Of a DNA stretch of 64,000 nt, positions 29,720 to 37,679 are shown in pieces. A program made the translations under genes and the position numbers. Each line of letters starts with the position of its first letter. Position 1 is the first letter of the stretch. This stretch comes from Erythrobacter oryzae (GTDB lineage Bacteria; Pseudomonadota; Alphaproteobacteria; Sphingomonadales; Sphingomonadaceae): assembly GCF_030271515.1 (NCBI RefSeq), contig NZ_JASCXI010000001.1:434001-498000 (forward strand), written 5' to 3'. The notes under the pieces were generated by a model, which saw only the letters and a program-made list of their open reading frames with translations, did not search any database and was not told where the DNA came from.

Positions 29720-30661
29720 ATGGCGCCCCCCTCTTCGCGCCGGACGGGCTTCTCGAAGAAAGCGCAGCTCTCGGCGTTCACCGGCTACCTGCTGGCGGGT
29801 GCGGGAGCCGTGGTGGGCGCAGGCCTGCTGGTGCTGTCGCTGTGGCAGCCCGATGCCTTCGCGCCCTTGCGCGGGCTGGCGGGCGATGTCGTCACCCCCG
29901 CGGGCACCGGCACGGCGGCCGCGCGGTCCACCTCGCAGGGGTTCTTCGCTGGCATCGCGGGCTATTTCAACGCCGGCAGCCAGAACGCCGAGCTGCGCCG
30001 CGAGAACGAACTCGCCCGCATCCGCTTGGCCGAGGCCGAGGCGGTCAAGGCCGAGAACCAGCGCCTCAAGGGCCTGCTGGGCCTGCGCGATGGCGAGAGC
30101 AAGCCGGTCGCCACCGCGCGCCTTGTCGGCTCCACGGCCACCAGCGGGCGGCGCCATGCATATCTGGGCGCGGGATCGTCGAGCGGCGTGAAGCCCGGGA
30201 TGCCGGTGCTGTCCGAACGCGGGGTGATCGGCCGCGTGCTGGAGACCGGGCGCTACTCGTCGCGGGTGCTGCTGCTGACCGACAGCGAAAGCGTGCTGCC
30301 GGTGCGCCGCGCCAAGGACAATGTCATCGCCTTCGCCGAAGGGCGTGGCGACGGCCTCCTCCGCATCCGCCTCGTCAATCTCGGGGTCAATCCGCTCAAG
30401 GTCGGCGACATGATGGTGACGAGCGGTGCGGGCGGATACTACCGCCCCGGCGTCGCGGTCGCGATCATCGCCAAGATCACGCCCGACGGCGGCATCGGGC
30501 GGCTGGTGGCAGAGCCCTCGGCGACCAATTTCGTGTCGGTCGTGCCGATCCATGAGGCCGCGGCGGTGGCCGAACTGGAAGGCCCCGCAAGCGCCGCAGC
30601 GCCCTCGCCCTCCCCGTCGCCCACCTCCGCCCCGACCGGCGGCGCGGCTGCGGAGGAGTGA
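29720..30661 (+). CDS. mreC: rod shape-determining protein MreC
   Basis: 313 aa, single-pass inner-membrane protein with a large periplasmic part. The membrane segment is at about residues 20-45, followed by a coiled coil (AELRRENELARIRLAEAEAVKAENQRLKGLL is the heptad region, about 92-122) and the two beta domains (HAYLGAGSSSGVKPGMPV; YYRPGVAVAIIAKI). It links MreB to PBP2 in side-wall growth. The C-terminal tail is Pro/Ser/Ala rich. Its stop overlaps mreD (TGATG). Confidence 0.94.
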   Translation: MAPPSSRRTGFSKKAQLSAFTGYLLAGAGAVVGAGLLVLSLWQPDAFAPLRGLAGDVVTPAGTGTAAARSTSQGFFAGIAGYFNAGSQNAELRRENELARIRLAEAEAVKAENQRLKGLLGLRDGESKPVATARLVGSTATSGRRHAYLGAGSSSGVKPGMPVLSERGVIGRVLETGRYSSRVLLLTDSESVLPVRRAKDNVIAFAEGRGDGLLRIRLVNLGVNPLKVGDMMVTSGAGGYYRPGVAVAIIAKITPDGGIGRLVAEPSATNFVSVVPIHEAAAVAELEGPASAAAPSPSPSPTSAPTGGAAAEE

Positions 30662-31215
30662 TGGAGCGGCTCGACCCCCGCGCCCGCTCGGACATCTACG
30701 GGTTGCGGATCAACCGCGCGCCCGATCCGTGGCGCGTGCGGATCGTGCCCTATGGCTCGATCATGCTCGCCTCGGCCCTGCCGGTGCTGCTGATCGCCGA
30801 CACCATGCCCTTGCTGCCTTCCTTCGGGCTGCTGCTGCTGCTCGCCTGGCGCATGGTGCGCCCCGGCCTGCTGCCGCTGTGGGCGGGCGCGCCGCTCGGG
30901 GCGTTCGACGACCTGTTCAGCGGCCAGCCTTTCGGCAGCGCCATCCTGCTGTGGTCGCTCGCCATGATCGCGATCGAAGTAATCGAGACGCGCTTTCCCT
31001 GGCGCGGTTTCTGGCAGGACTGGTTCACCGCCGGGGTGATTGCGGTGATCTACTGGCTGGCGAGCCTCGTCGTCTCGGGCGCGAGCGTGACGCCCGAAAT
31101 GCTGATGGTGGCCGCCCCGCAGGCGCTCGCCAGCGTGCTGCTCTATCCGATGATCGCGCGGATGGTGGCCGGGCTCGACCGCTTCCGCCTGTCGCGTTCG
31201 CTGAAGATCGACTGA
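30661..31215 (+). CDS. mreD: rod shape-determining protein MreD
   Basis: 184 aa with about five membrane segments, one of the three conserved elongasome membrane factors. MreD is poorly conserved in sequence; size, hydrophobic pattern, and position between mreC and the PBP2 gene make the call. ATG 30661 was preferred to GTG 30658 because of GGAGGA just upstream and the TGATG overlap with mreC. Confidence 0.88.
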   Translation: MERLDPRARSDIYGLRINRAPDPWRVRIVPYGSIMLASALPVLLIADTMPLLPSFGLLLLLAWRMVRPGLLPLWAGAPLGAFDDLFSGQPFGSAILLWSLAMIAIEVIETRFPWRGFWQDWFTAGVIAVIYWLASLVVSGASVTPEMLMVAAPQALASVLLYPMIARMVAGLDRFRLSRSLKID

Positions 31216-33350
31216 TGAAGATCCCCTTCCTCCAGCGCGGGCCCGGCAAGCCAGCGAAGATGATCAACGCCTCGCTGCTGCGCGCCTCCTTCGAGCGGCG
31301 GGCGGTGCTGATCGGCGCGGTGCAAGGCGGCGTGGGCGTGTTGCTGGCGCTGCGGCTGGGCTATCTCTCGGTCGCGGAAAACGAGAAATATCGGCTCGAA
31401 TCCGAGAGTAACCGCGTCAACCTCACACTCATTCCGCCGCGCCGGGGATGGATCCTCGACCGCGACGGCGCACCGCTCGCGTCCAACCGCGCCGATTTCC
31501 GCGTCGACCTGATCCCCGAACGCCTGGTCGATGCCGACGCGACGATCGACCGGCTGGGCGAACTCCTCAGCCTCGAGCCGGCGCGGATCGCGGACATCAA
31601 GGACAAGGTGAACACGTCGCGCGGGTTCCAGCCCGTCGAGGTCGCGAGCGGCCTTGCCTACGAGGACTTCGCCGCGCTGAGCGTCCGCCTGCCCGAATTT
31701 CCCGGCGTCGTCCCCCAGCGCGGCTTCTCGCGGCTTTACCCGACCGCTTCGAGCGTCGGCCACCTGATCGGCTATGTCGGCCCGGCCTCGGCCGAGGAAT
31801 ACGAGAAGGACCCCAACCCGCTGCTCATCACACCCGGCTACAAGATCGGCAAGGACGGGCTTGAAAAGCAGTTCGAAAAGGAGCTGCGCGGTGTCCCCGG
31901 TGCGCGCCGGGTCGAGGTGACCGCGGGCGGCCGCATCGTGCGCGATCTCGAGACCCGCGAGGACGTGCAGGGCGCGCCGATCAAGCTCACCATCGACGGG
32001 CCCTTGCAGGACTACGCGGCGCGCCGCATCGGGCTCGAAAGCGGCTCGGTGGTGGTGATGGACTGTCGCACGGGCGACCTGCTGTGCATGGCCTCGATGC
32101 CGAGCTTCGATCCCAATTCCTTCTCCGACGGGATCGGCGGGGTCGAATATGCGATGCTGCGCGACGACGAGCGCGTGCCGCTGCGCAACAAGGTGCTGAA
32201 GGGGCTCTATCCCCCCGGCTCCACCGTCAAGCCGATGGTCTCGATGGCGCTGATGCAGGCCGGGATCGACCCCGAGGAGACGGTCAATTGCGGCGGCGGC
32301 CTCAGGGTCGGCAACCGCGTGTTCGGCTGCTGGAACCGCCGCGGCCACGGCGCGACCAACATGGCGAAGGCCATCTACCAGAGCTGCGACGTCTATTTCT
32401 ACTCGATGGCCCAGCGCATCGGCATGCAGCCGATCGCCGACATGGCGCGGCGCTGCGGGATGGGGCAGGAATTCCCCCTCCCCGTCACCAGCCAGTTCTT
32501 CGGCACCGTGCCCGACCCGGCGTGGAAAATGAAGAAGTGGGGCCGCGAGTGGCAGACCTTCGACACGGTCAACGCCACCATCGGCCAGGGCTACATGCTG
32601 TCGAGCCCCTTGCAGCTGGCGGTGATGGCCTCGCGCCTTGCGACCGGCAAGCACGTCATGCCGCGCCTGACGCTCGACACCAGGCCGCAGGGCTTCGACA
32701 AAGCCGATTTCTCGACCGAGCAGGTCAGCTATGTCCGCAAGGCGATGAGCGACGTCGTCAACGGCCCCGGCACCGCCGGCCGCGCGCGGCTGCCGATCGA
32801 GAACACGCTGATGGCGGGCAAGACCGGGACGGCGCAGGTCGTCTCGCTGTCGATTTCGAACGGCAAGTCGGGGCCGTGGAAATACCGCGACCACGGGCTG
32901 TTCATCTTCTTCGCCCCCTATGACAACCCGCGCTACGCCGGGGCCGTGGTGATCGAGCACGGCGGTGGTTCGGGCGCGGCTTACCCGATCGCGCGCGACG
33001 TGATGACCTTCCTGTTCGACCCGGCCAAGGGGCTCGAGGCCCTCGCTGCACTCGAGGCCGGGTGGGGCGGCACCGCGCAGCAGCGGCTCGAGGCGCGCTA
33101 CGCCGCCTATGCCGCCGAGCGCGGCGCGAGCGTCAGCCGCCCGCCGCGCCGCGACGAGGAAATCCTCGACCGGGTCGACGCCGAGGCGCGCCGCGCCGCC
33201 ACCCAAACCGACGCCATCGCCGGCGAAGTGATCGCCCCGCGCCCCGAGGCCAACCCCTCGGGCACCCCGCCGGGCGCTCCTGCCGCGCCTGCCGCCAGCC
33301 CCTCGCCCGCTCCCGCTTCCCCCGCCCCTCCCGCCGAGACCGCCCGATGA
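31215..33350 (+). CDS. mrdA: penicillin-binding protein 2, elongasome transpeptidase
   Basis: 711 aa. One N-terminal membrane anchor (about 30-50), a dimerisation/pedestal domain (PPRRGWILDRDGAPLASN), and the transpeptidase domain: nucleophile Ser336 in STVK, Ser390-Cys-Asp in the second box, and KTGTAQ at K536. It cross-links new peptidoglycan with RodA in side-wall synthesis. Longer than most PBP2 because of a disordered Pro/Ala tail of about 50 residues. ATG overlaps the mreD stop by one base, and its stop overlaps rodA by four. Confidence 0.95.
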   Translation: MKIPFLQRGPGKPAKMINASLLRASFERRAVLIGAVQGGVGVLLALRLGYLSVAENEKYRLESESNRVNLTLIPPRRGWILDRDGAPLASNRADFRVDLIPERLVDADATIDRLGELLSLEPARIADIKDKVNTSRGFQPVEVASGLAYEDFAALSVRLPEFPGVVPQRGFSRLYPTASSVGHLIGYVGPASAEEYEKDPNPLLITPGYKIGKDGLEKQFEKELRGVPGARRVEVTAGGRIVRDLETREDVQGAPIKLTIDGPLQDYAARRIGLESGSVVVMDCRTGDLLCMASMPSFDPNSFSDGIGGVEYAMLRDDERVPLRNKVLKGLYPPGSTVKPMVSMALMQAGIDPEETVNCGGGLRVGNRVFGCWNRRGHGATNMAKAIYQSCDVYFYSMAQRIGMQPIADMARRCGMGQEFPLPVTSQFFGTVPDPAWKMKKWGREWQTFDTVNATIGQGYMLSSPLQLAVMASRLATGKHVMPRLTLDTRPQGFDKADFSTEQVSYVRKAMSDVVNGPGTAGRARLPIENTLMAGKTGTAQVVSLSISNGKSGPWKYRDHGLFIFFAPYDNPRYAGAVVIEHGGGSGAAYPIARDVMTFLFDPAKGLEALAALEAGWGGTAQQRLEARYAAYAAERGASVSRPPRRDEEILDRVDAEARRAATQTDAIAGEVIAPRPEANPSGTPPGAPAAPAASPSPAPASPAPPAETAR

Positions 33351-34483
33351 GCACGCTCACCCAGCGCACCGGGATCATCCCCGAGCCGATCGCCCGCCAG
33401 CCCTGGGAAATGCTGATCCCGCTGGTGCTGCTCACCTCATTCGGCGGGCTGGTGCTCTATTCGGCCGGCGGCGGGGCGATGGAGCCCTTCGCGCTCTCGC
33501 ATTTCATCCGCTTTGCCGTGTTTGCTGTGATGACCGCGATCATCGCCTCGCTCCCGCGCGATGCGGTCGACCTCCTGACCTATCCCGCCTATCTCGTCGT
33601 CCTGCTGCTGCTGCTCGCGGTCGAAATCGTCGGTCAGGTCGGCGGGGGGAGCCAGCGCTGGCTCGAGTTCGGACCGATCCGCATCCAGCCTTCCGAGCTG
33701 ATGAAGCCCGCCGTGGTGCTGGCGATGGCGCGCTTCTATTCCTCGCTGCCTTCGGGGATGATCGGATCGTGGCGTTCGGTGCTGCCCTCGGGGATGCTGA
33801 TCGTGCTGCCGATCGGGCTGGTGCTGCTGCAACCCGACCTCGGCACCTCGGTCGCGATCGCCTTCGGGGGCGTGGTGGTGATGTTCCTCGCCGGGCTGCC
33901 CCTGTGGTGGTTCCTGACCGCGGGCGGCCTCGGGATTGCCGCGATGCCGCTGATCTATTTCTTCGCGCTTCACGATTACCAGCGCGCGCGGGTGACCACC
34001 TTCCTCGATCCCGAGAGCGACCCGCTGGGCGCGGGCTACCACATCGCGCAGTCAAAGATTGCAATCGGTTCGGGCGGCATCTTCGGAAAAGGCTTCAACA
34101 ACGGCACCCAGAGCCACCTCGACTACCTGCCCGAGCCCCATACCGATTTCGTCTTCGCCACCATGGCCGAAGAATGGGGGTTGATGGGCGGGCTGTTCGT
34201 GCTCGCCATGTATGCGCTGATCCTCAAATGGGGCTGGAAGGTCGCGGCCGAGGCGCAGGACCGCTTCAGCGCCCTGCTCGCCGCCGGGGCGACCGCGACG
34301 ATCTTCTTCTACATCGCCATCAACCTGCTGATGGTGATGGGCATGGCCCCGGCCAAGGGCATTCCGCTGCCGTGGATGAGCCACGGGGGCTCCTCAATGA
34401 TGACCAACATGATCTGCATTGGCCTGCTCATGATGGTCAATCGCTGGAACCGCATGGCCCCGCGCCGGGGTCTCGCGGCCTGA
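33347..34483 (+). CDS. rodA: rod shape-determining SEDS glycosyltransferase RodA
   Basis: 378 aa with about ten membrane segments. SEDS signatures: GGGSQRWLEFGPIRIQPSELMKP in the large loop, GFNNGTQSHLDYLPEPHTDFVFATMAEEWG, and PWMSHGGSS near the end. RodA polymerises lipid II for lateral wall growth and pairs with the PBP2 encoded just before it. ATG 33347 overlaps the mrdA stop (ATGA). Last gene of the elongasome operon; no clear terminator is seen before the tRNA. Confidence 0.96.
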   Translation: MSTLTQRTGIIPEPIARQPWEMLIPLVLLTSFGGLVLYSAGGGAMEPFALSHFIRFAVFAVMTAIIASLPRDAVDLLTYPAYLVVLLLLLAVEIVGQVGGGSQRWLEFGPIRIQPSELMKPAVVLAMARFYSSLPSGMIGSWRSVLPSGMLIVLPIGLVLLQPDLGTSVAIAFGGVVVMFLAGLPLWWFLTAGGLGIAAMPLIYFFALHDYQRARVTTFLDPESDPLGAGYHIAQSKIAIGSGGIFGKGFNNGTQSHLDYLPEPHTDFVFATMAEEWGLMGGLFVLAMYALILKWGWKVAAEAQDRFSALLAAGATATIFFYIAINLLMVMGMAPAKGIPLPWMSHGGSSMMTNMICIGLLMMVNRWNRMAPRRGLAA

Positions 34484-34603
34484 TTTCCCGCAGGTGCGAA
34501 AAGCCTCTTGCCATCAGGGCGAGACCCGCTAAATGCAGCGCCTCACGCGAATCGGGACACGGCCTTGCCGCCCCTCTCGCGGGATTTCCGAAGACTTCGG
34601 AAT

Positions 34604-34679
<76 letters not shown>

Positions 34680-34752
34680 AAACTTCCCAATAAATTCAAT
34701 TAGATAGTGGGGCGACGACGGCCAAGTCGTGCTCTTTGGAGCCTAATTTTCA

Positions 34753-34776
34753 CTATAGGCTCCATATAGGCTCCAC
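34753..34776 (+). repeat. arm-type repeat, left copy (two ATAGGCTCC units)
   Basis: A 24-bp sequence found again, same orientation, at 56841-56864. It holds two tandem TATAGGCTCCA-like units, and an inverted unit GGAGCCTA lies 17 bp to the left (34738-34745). Position near both att sites fits integrase or excisionase arm binding. The rest of 34680-34928 shows no gene. Confidence 0.65.
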
Positions 34777-34928
34777 CCCCTCTGCTGGCGCGATTCGCAT
34801 CACGCTATCCACAGATGTTGGTCGATAACCGCCAGTAAGAACCGTGGAGGCATTAATGGAGGGCGCTGAAGCGCCCAGGTCCCCTACCCCACGTTGTCCT
34901 CGCGGTCCCAAATTGCTACGATTGGTCA

Positions 34929-35981
34929 ATGGGAAAGCCGCGCTCCAGCAAATCTGCTGAGACTGACTTTGATGAGTATGTGACCCGGCGCATCAGCGAA
35001 TTGGGGCTGGCGACCACAGTCACCGAAATCCGGAATGCGGCGACCCAGTTCGAGACGGTAATTGAGTACCTCGAGGGTCAGGCGATTGCCCTGCTGTGGA
35101 TCGCCGCAATATGCTTCGGCTTCATTCTCTACACGATCGCCAGCACTCCCGAGTTTTCTGCTGGACAAGCGTCATCCATTGCCCTTTTCGGAGCACTCGG
35201 TTTTATCTGTTTCCTTGCGGGGATGCGACCGAAGACATGGAAGTACAGCCTTCCCTGGTGGGGTTGGCCACGTGCTGTGAAGTGCCGCCAGCAGAGCAAC
35301 ATTGATGCCGTGCTCCATGAGGTGAACGCAGGCAACCATTCGATCATGCGCCTGGCGACCTCTGGAGTGGGTGCGTTCGCCAGCCCTGTGAGCAACAAGC
35401 CGGTCGACCTCATCCTGAGCCAGAATGTGCTTTCTGATCCGTGGATCGCGGCCACATTGTTTGGCACCAAGAACCCGGATCAGCGCTTCATCGTCGTCAC
35501 GCCAGAACCCACCGGCGATTGGTTCAATTTCTACCTTTGGCATCCTCCCGTAGCACAGGAGCTGCTGCACCTTTTCGACAAGACGCCCGACATCTACCCC
35601 GATGAACGGATCAAGCGGCTGAAGGTGAGGATCGCGTTGCAGGTCATCATCGACGTGGTGACCGGTAATGTGGAGGCCCCGTCCAAGGAAAACCTGGTTG
35701 AGGGGAAAGTGGTCAAGAAGTTCGAGAACACCCTGAAGATGGAAGCCGCACGCCTTCTGCGTGCTGGCGAGATCAACGACCTTGAGGAACGGCAGCTGTG
35801 CAGGGTCAACATATCTGGCGAAGCCCCCTCAATCGATCCAGCTGAAGACGGCAAGAAACATGACAAGAAGCCGCACAGTTGGTTTGCTGAGCTGAAGGGC
35901 GGCCGGTACGTGGCGGTGATCGGCCCCTTGTCCAACACCGTTCAGGCTGAGCTGAGTTTGTCGCCACGCTTCATCGCATAG
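34929..35981 (+). CDS. hypothetical protein with two membrane segments, first cargo gene
   Basis: 350 aa, not recognised. A charged head of about 50 residues precedes two hydrophobic segments (ALLWIAAICFGFILYTIA and IALFGALGFICFLAG); the remaining 240 residues are soluble, with an alternating region (PVDLILSQNVLSDPWIAATLFG) and a basic linker (GKKHDKKPHS) before a compact end. Codon use is less GC-biased than in the flanking core genes. Monocistronic, immediately inside attL. A membrane-linked defence or surface role is possible but unsupported. Confidence 0.7.
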   Translation: MGKPRSSKSAETDFDEYVTRRISELGLATTVTEIRNAATQFETVIEYLEGQAIALLWIAAICFGFILYTIASTPEFSAGQASSIALFGALGFICFLAGMRPKTWKYSLPWWGWPRAVKCRQQSNIDAVLHEVNAGNHSIMRLATSGVGAFASPVSNKPVDLILSQNVLSDPWIAATLFGTKNPDQRFIVVTPEPTGDWFNFYLWHPPVAQELLHLFDKTPDIYPDERIKRLKVRIALQVIIDVVTGNVEAPSKENLVEGKVVKKFENTLKMEAARLLRAGEINDLEERQLCRVNISGEAPSIDPAEDGKKHDKKPHSWFAELKGGRYVAVIGPLSNTVQAELSLSPRFIA

Positions 35982-36063
35982 ATTTTCTCGCCAATTGGTG
36001 ACCAACGCAGCGACCGGCAGCTCGCGATATGCATGATGAGGGACCTCTTCAACGGAGGTTCCC

Positions 36064-36318
36064 ATGCGTGAAACGACAATTACTCTCCTCAATATGCGGC
36101 AGCTCCAGGCTGCCCTCAACATCCGCTCGCGTTCGACCATCTATAAAATGGTGGCACGCAATGCCCTGCCCCCGCCCTGCATAATAAACCGGCGTGGTTT
36201 GCGTTGGCGCGAAAGTGATATCAGCAACTGGATCGCTGGCCTTCCTGCTGCCGGGGGTGCACAATCGTTGGAGCGCGCCAGCGAAGGTGCCGAACGCTCT
36301 CAAGGCAAGCCGTCATGA
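36064..36318 (+). CDS. AlpA-like HTH regulator / excisionase-type protein
   Basis: 84 aa. A winged HTH of the AlpA/MerR-like phage type: LNMRQLQAALNIRSRSTIYKMVARNALPPPCIINRRGLRWRESDI is the recognition core. Such proteins activate integrase or act as excisionases in P4-like elements; this element has a P4-like integrase. Good start: GGAGG seven bases before the ATG. The gene begins a chain of overlapping frames (ATGA) towards the mobilization genes. Confidence 0.8.
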   Translation: MRETTITLLNMRQLQAALNIRSRSTIYKMVARNALPPPCIINRRGLRWRESDISNWIAGLPAAGGAQSLERASEGAERSQGKPS

Positions 36319-36590
36319 GCAGCGAGCCTCTGAATCGCCCCCGCGCCATCGCCGAGCTTGCGCCCGGCTTTGAACGGATTGCGGGCCACGCGGTCGCCAT
36401 CGAATTGCTGAACTGGCCAGTCGGCGGTCCGCAGGGGACCTGCTGCGGCGGCTACCTCACGGTCGGCACCACCCGCCTGTGGCTCAATGCCGAGCACGCC
36501 AGCAACCTCGCGGACCGTGTCCGCTCGGCCATCGACGAGGCCGTGATCAGCGCCTCGCCTCATCCCCATTCCAGTCGGAGATTATCATGA
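36315..36590 (+). CDS. hypothetical protein, 91 aa
   Basis: Not recognised. A small mixed alpha/beta protein (FERIAGHAVAIELLNWPVGG; CCGGYLTVGTTRLWLNAEHA) with no membrane segment. It overlaps the AlpA-like gene and the next gene by four bases each, so it is expressed with them; probably part of the element's maintenance or transfer set. Confidence 0.6.
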   Translation: MSSEPLNRPRAIAELAPGFERIAGHAVAIELLNWPVGGPQGTCCGGYLTVGTTRLWLNAEHASNLADRVRSAIDEAVISASPHPHSSRRLS

Positions 36591-37087
36591 CCTATCGCCG
36601 CGACCTATTTTACGAGATCGTCGCCTCCGCTGATTTTCAGGCCGCAATGGTCGGCCCGATGATCGATGATTTTGTTCAGAAGATGAAGCGGCCTGGGGCC
36701 GATGGCGCGACCTATCGCGGCTTCATCGAGGACTGGCTCTATCTTCAGCGACCGCTCTTCGACCGCTTCAAGGGGGTGCGCTACAACGTCCAGTTCGAAG
36801 GCCCGCCGTTGATCATCGACCAGCGCGAATACCCCCTTGGCGGGTACATCGAGCGGCAGCTCGAATGGGCTAAGCTCGATCCCCTCGACGCCCGCGAATT
36901 GCGCCAGCGCCTGCGCGGAGCCGTCGACGGCATCGTGGACGATTGGATCGGCGGACGACCGATGCAGTACCTGCCTTCGATTGCCCAGAAGCCTTTCAAG
37001 GATCGTGCTGCCGTGGACGCAGCGGATCACGCAGTGATCCGCGACTTCGTCGCCTCCCGGAATTCCAGAACAGGAGACGATCAATGA
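36587..37087 (+). CDS. hypothetical protein, 166 aa
   Basis: Not recognised. Mostly helical and soluble, with acidic and aromatic residues (MIDDFVQKMKRP; FIEDWLYLQRPLFDRFKG). Start ATG 36587 inside the previous stop. It lies directly before the candidate oriT region and might be a transfer accessory protein, but nothing in the sequence proves that. Confidence 0.6.
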   Translation: MTYRRDLFYEIVASADFQAAMVGPMIDDFVQKMKRPGADGATYRGFIEDWLYLQRPLFDRFKGVRYNVQFEGPPLIIDQREYPLGGYIERQLEWAKLDPLDARELRQRLRGAVDGIVDDWIGGRPMQYLPSIAQKPFKDRAAVDAADHAVIRDFVASRNSRTGDDQ

Positions 37088-37140
37088 GCAAAGCAGGGTT
37101 CAAGCAGGAACCGGAGAAAGGCTGCGATGCTACGCATCGA

Positions 37141-37298
37141 GCCAAGTCTTCTAGATCACACCGCACGCGCCCTCGCAGGGCAGGATTCCGCCATTTTCTT
37201 GGGGGGCGATGCGCGCGCTCTTTCGGCGGCGCGGTCAGAACCCACGGATTTCCGCCATTTCGGGAGCGCGCGCATCGCGCGCTCCGGGAGGCACAGCC
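37141..37298. other. candidate oriT region before the mobilization operon
   Basis: A 211-bp gap (37088-37298) before the RHH/TrwB/TrwC-like genes, the place oriT takes in R388-type plasmids. It contains two 11-bp direct repeats TTCCGCCATTT (37186-37196 and 37250-37260), a perfect 10-bp hairpin GGAGCGCGCG/CGCGCGCTCC with a 3-nt loop (37263-37285), and a distal GCGCGCGCTC (37211-37220) complementary to 37264-37273. The nic site cannot be assigned by eye. A 72-codon frame also crosses it (37084-37302). Confidence 0.5.
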
Positions 37299-37679
37299 AT
37301 GAACCGGGTCAAGCTCTCCGTCCGCGTGCCGATGGGGCAGGAAGTGATGATCCGGCGCTATGCCGAGGCGCGCGGATTGACCCGCTATCAGGCCCTGTCG
37401 CGGGTGATCGAGGCCGGTCTTGGCGCGGTTGCCGATGCGCCAATGGCAGGCGGCAGCAACGCTGGCGATGACGTCATGGCGGCATTCGATGCGCGGCTTG
37501 GCGTGATCGAAGCCCTGCTCGATCGCAGCTTGTTCACCGCCAGTGCGGCCTATGCCTATGCCCGCCGCGCGGCCCTGCGCGGTGATGGCGATGCCGACCG
37601 CACCGACAGCATGATCGGCGAAGCGGCGCACTCGGCCTATCGCCGCCAGCGCGCTCTGGCAGCGGAGGCGCTGTCATGA
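37299..37679 (+). CDS. RHH-type transfer accessory protein (TrwA-like position)
   Basis: 126 aa. The N-terminus has the ribbon-helix-helix shape: strand VKLSVRVP, helix EVMIRRYAEARG, turn LTRYQALS, helix RVIEAGL. The rest is helical and Ala-rich. In R388-like mobilization regions an RHH protein (TrwA) binds oriT and precedes the coupling protein and relaxase; this gene holds that place, and its stop overlaps the coupling-protein start (ATGA). Sequence similarity to TrwA itself is not visible. Start ATG 37299 after GGGAGGC. Confidence 0.7.
   Translation: MNRVKLSVRVPMGQEVMIRRYAEARGLTRYQALSRVIEAGLGAVADAPMAGGSNAGDDVMAAFDARLGVIEALLDRSLFTASAAYAYARRAALRGDGDADRTDSMIGEAAHSAYRRQRALAAEALS

Noticed and set aside
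37084-37302. 72-codon frame starting at an ATGA overlap in the candidate oriT gap
   Set aside because: The start is tempting, but the peptide is Arg/His-rich and shapeless and it covers the repeats; kept only as a remark.
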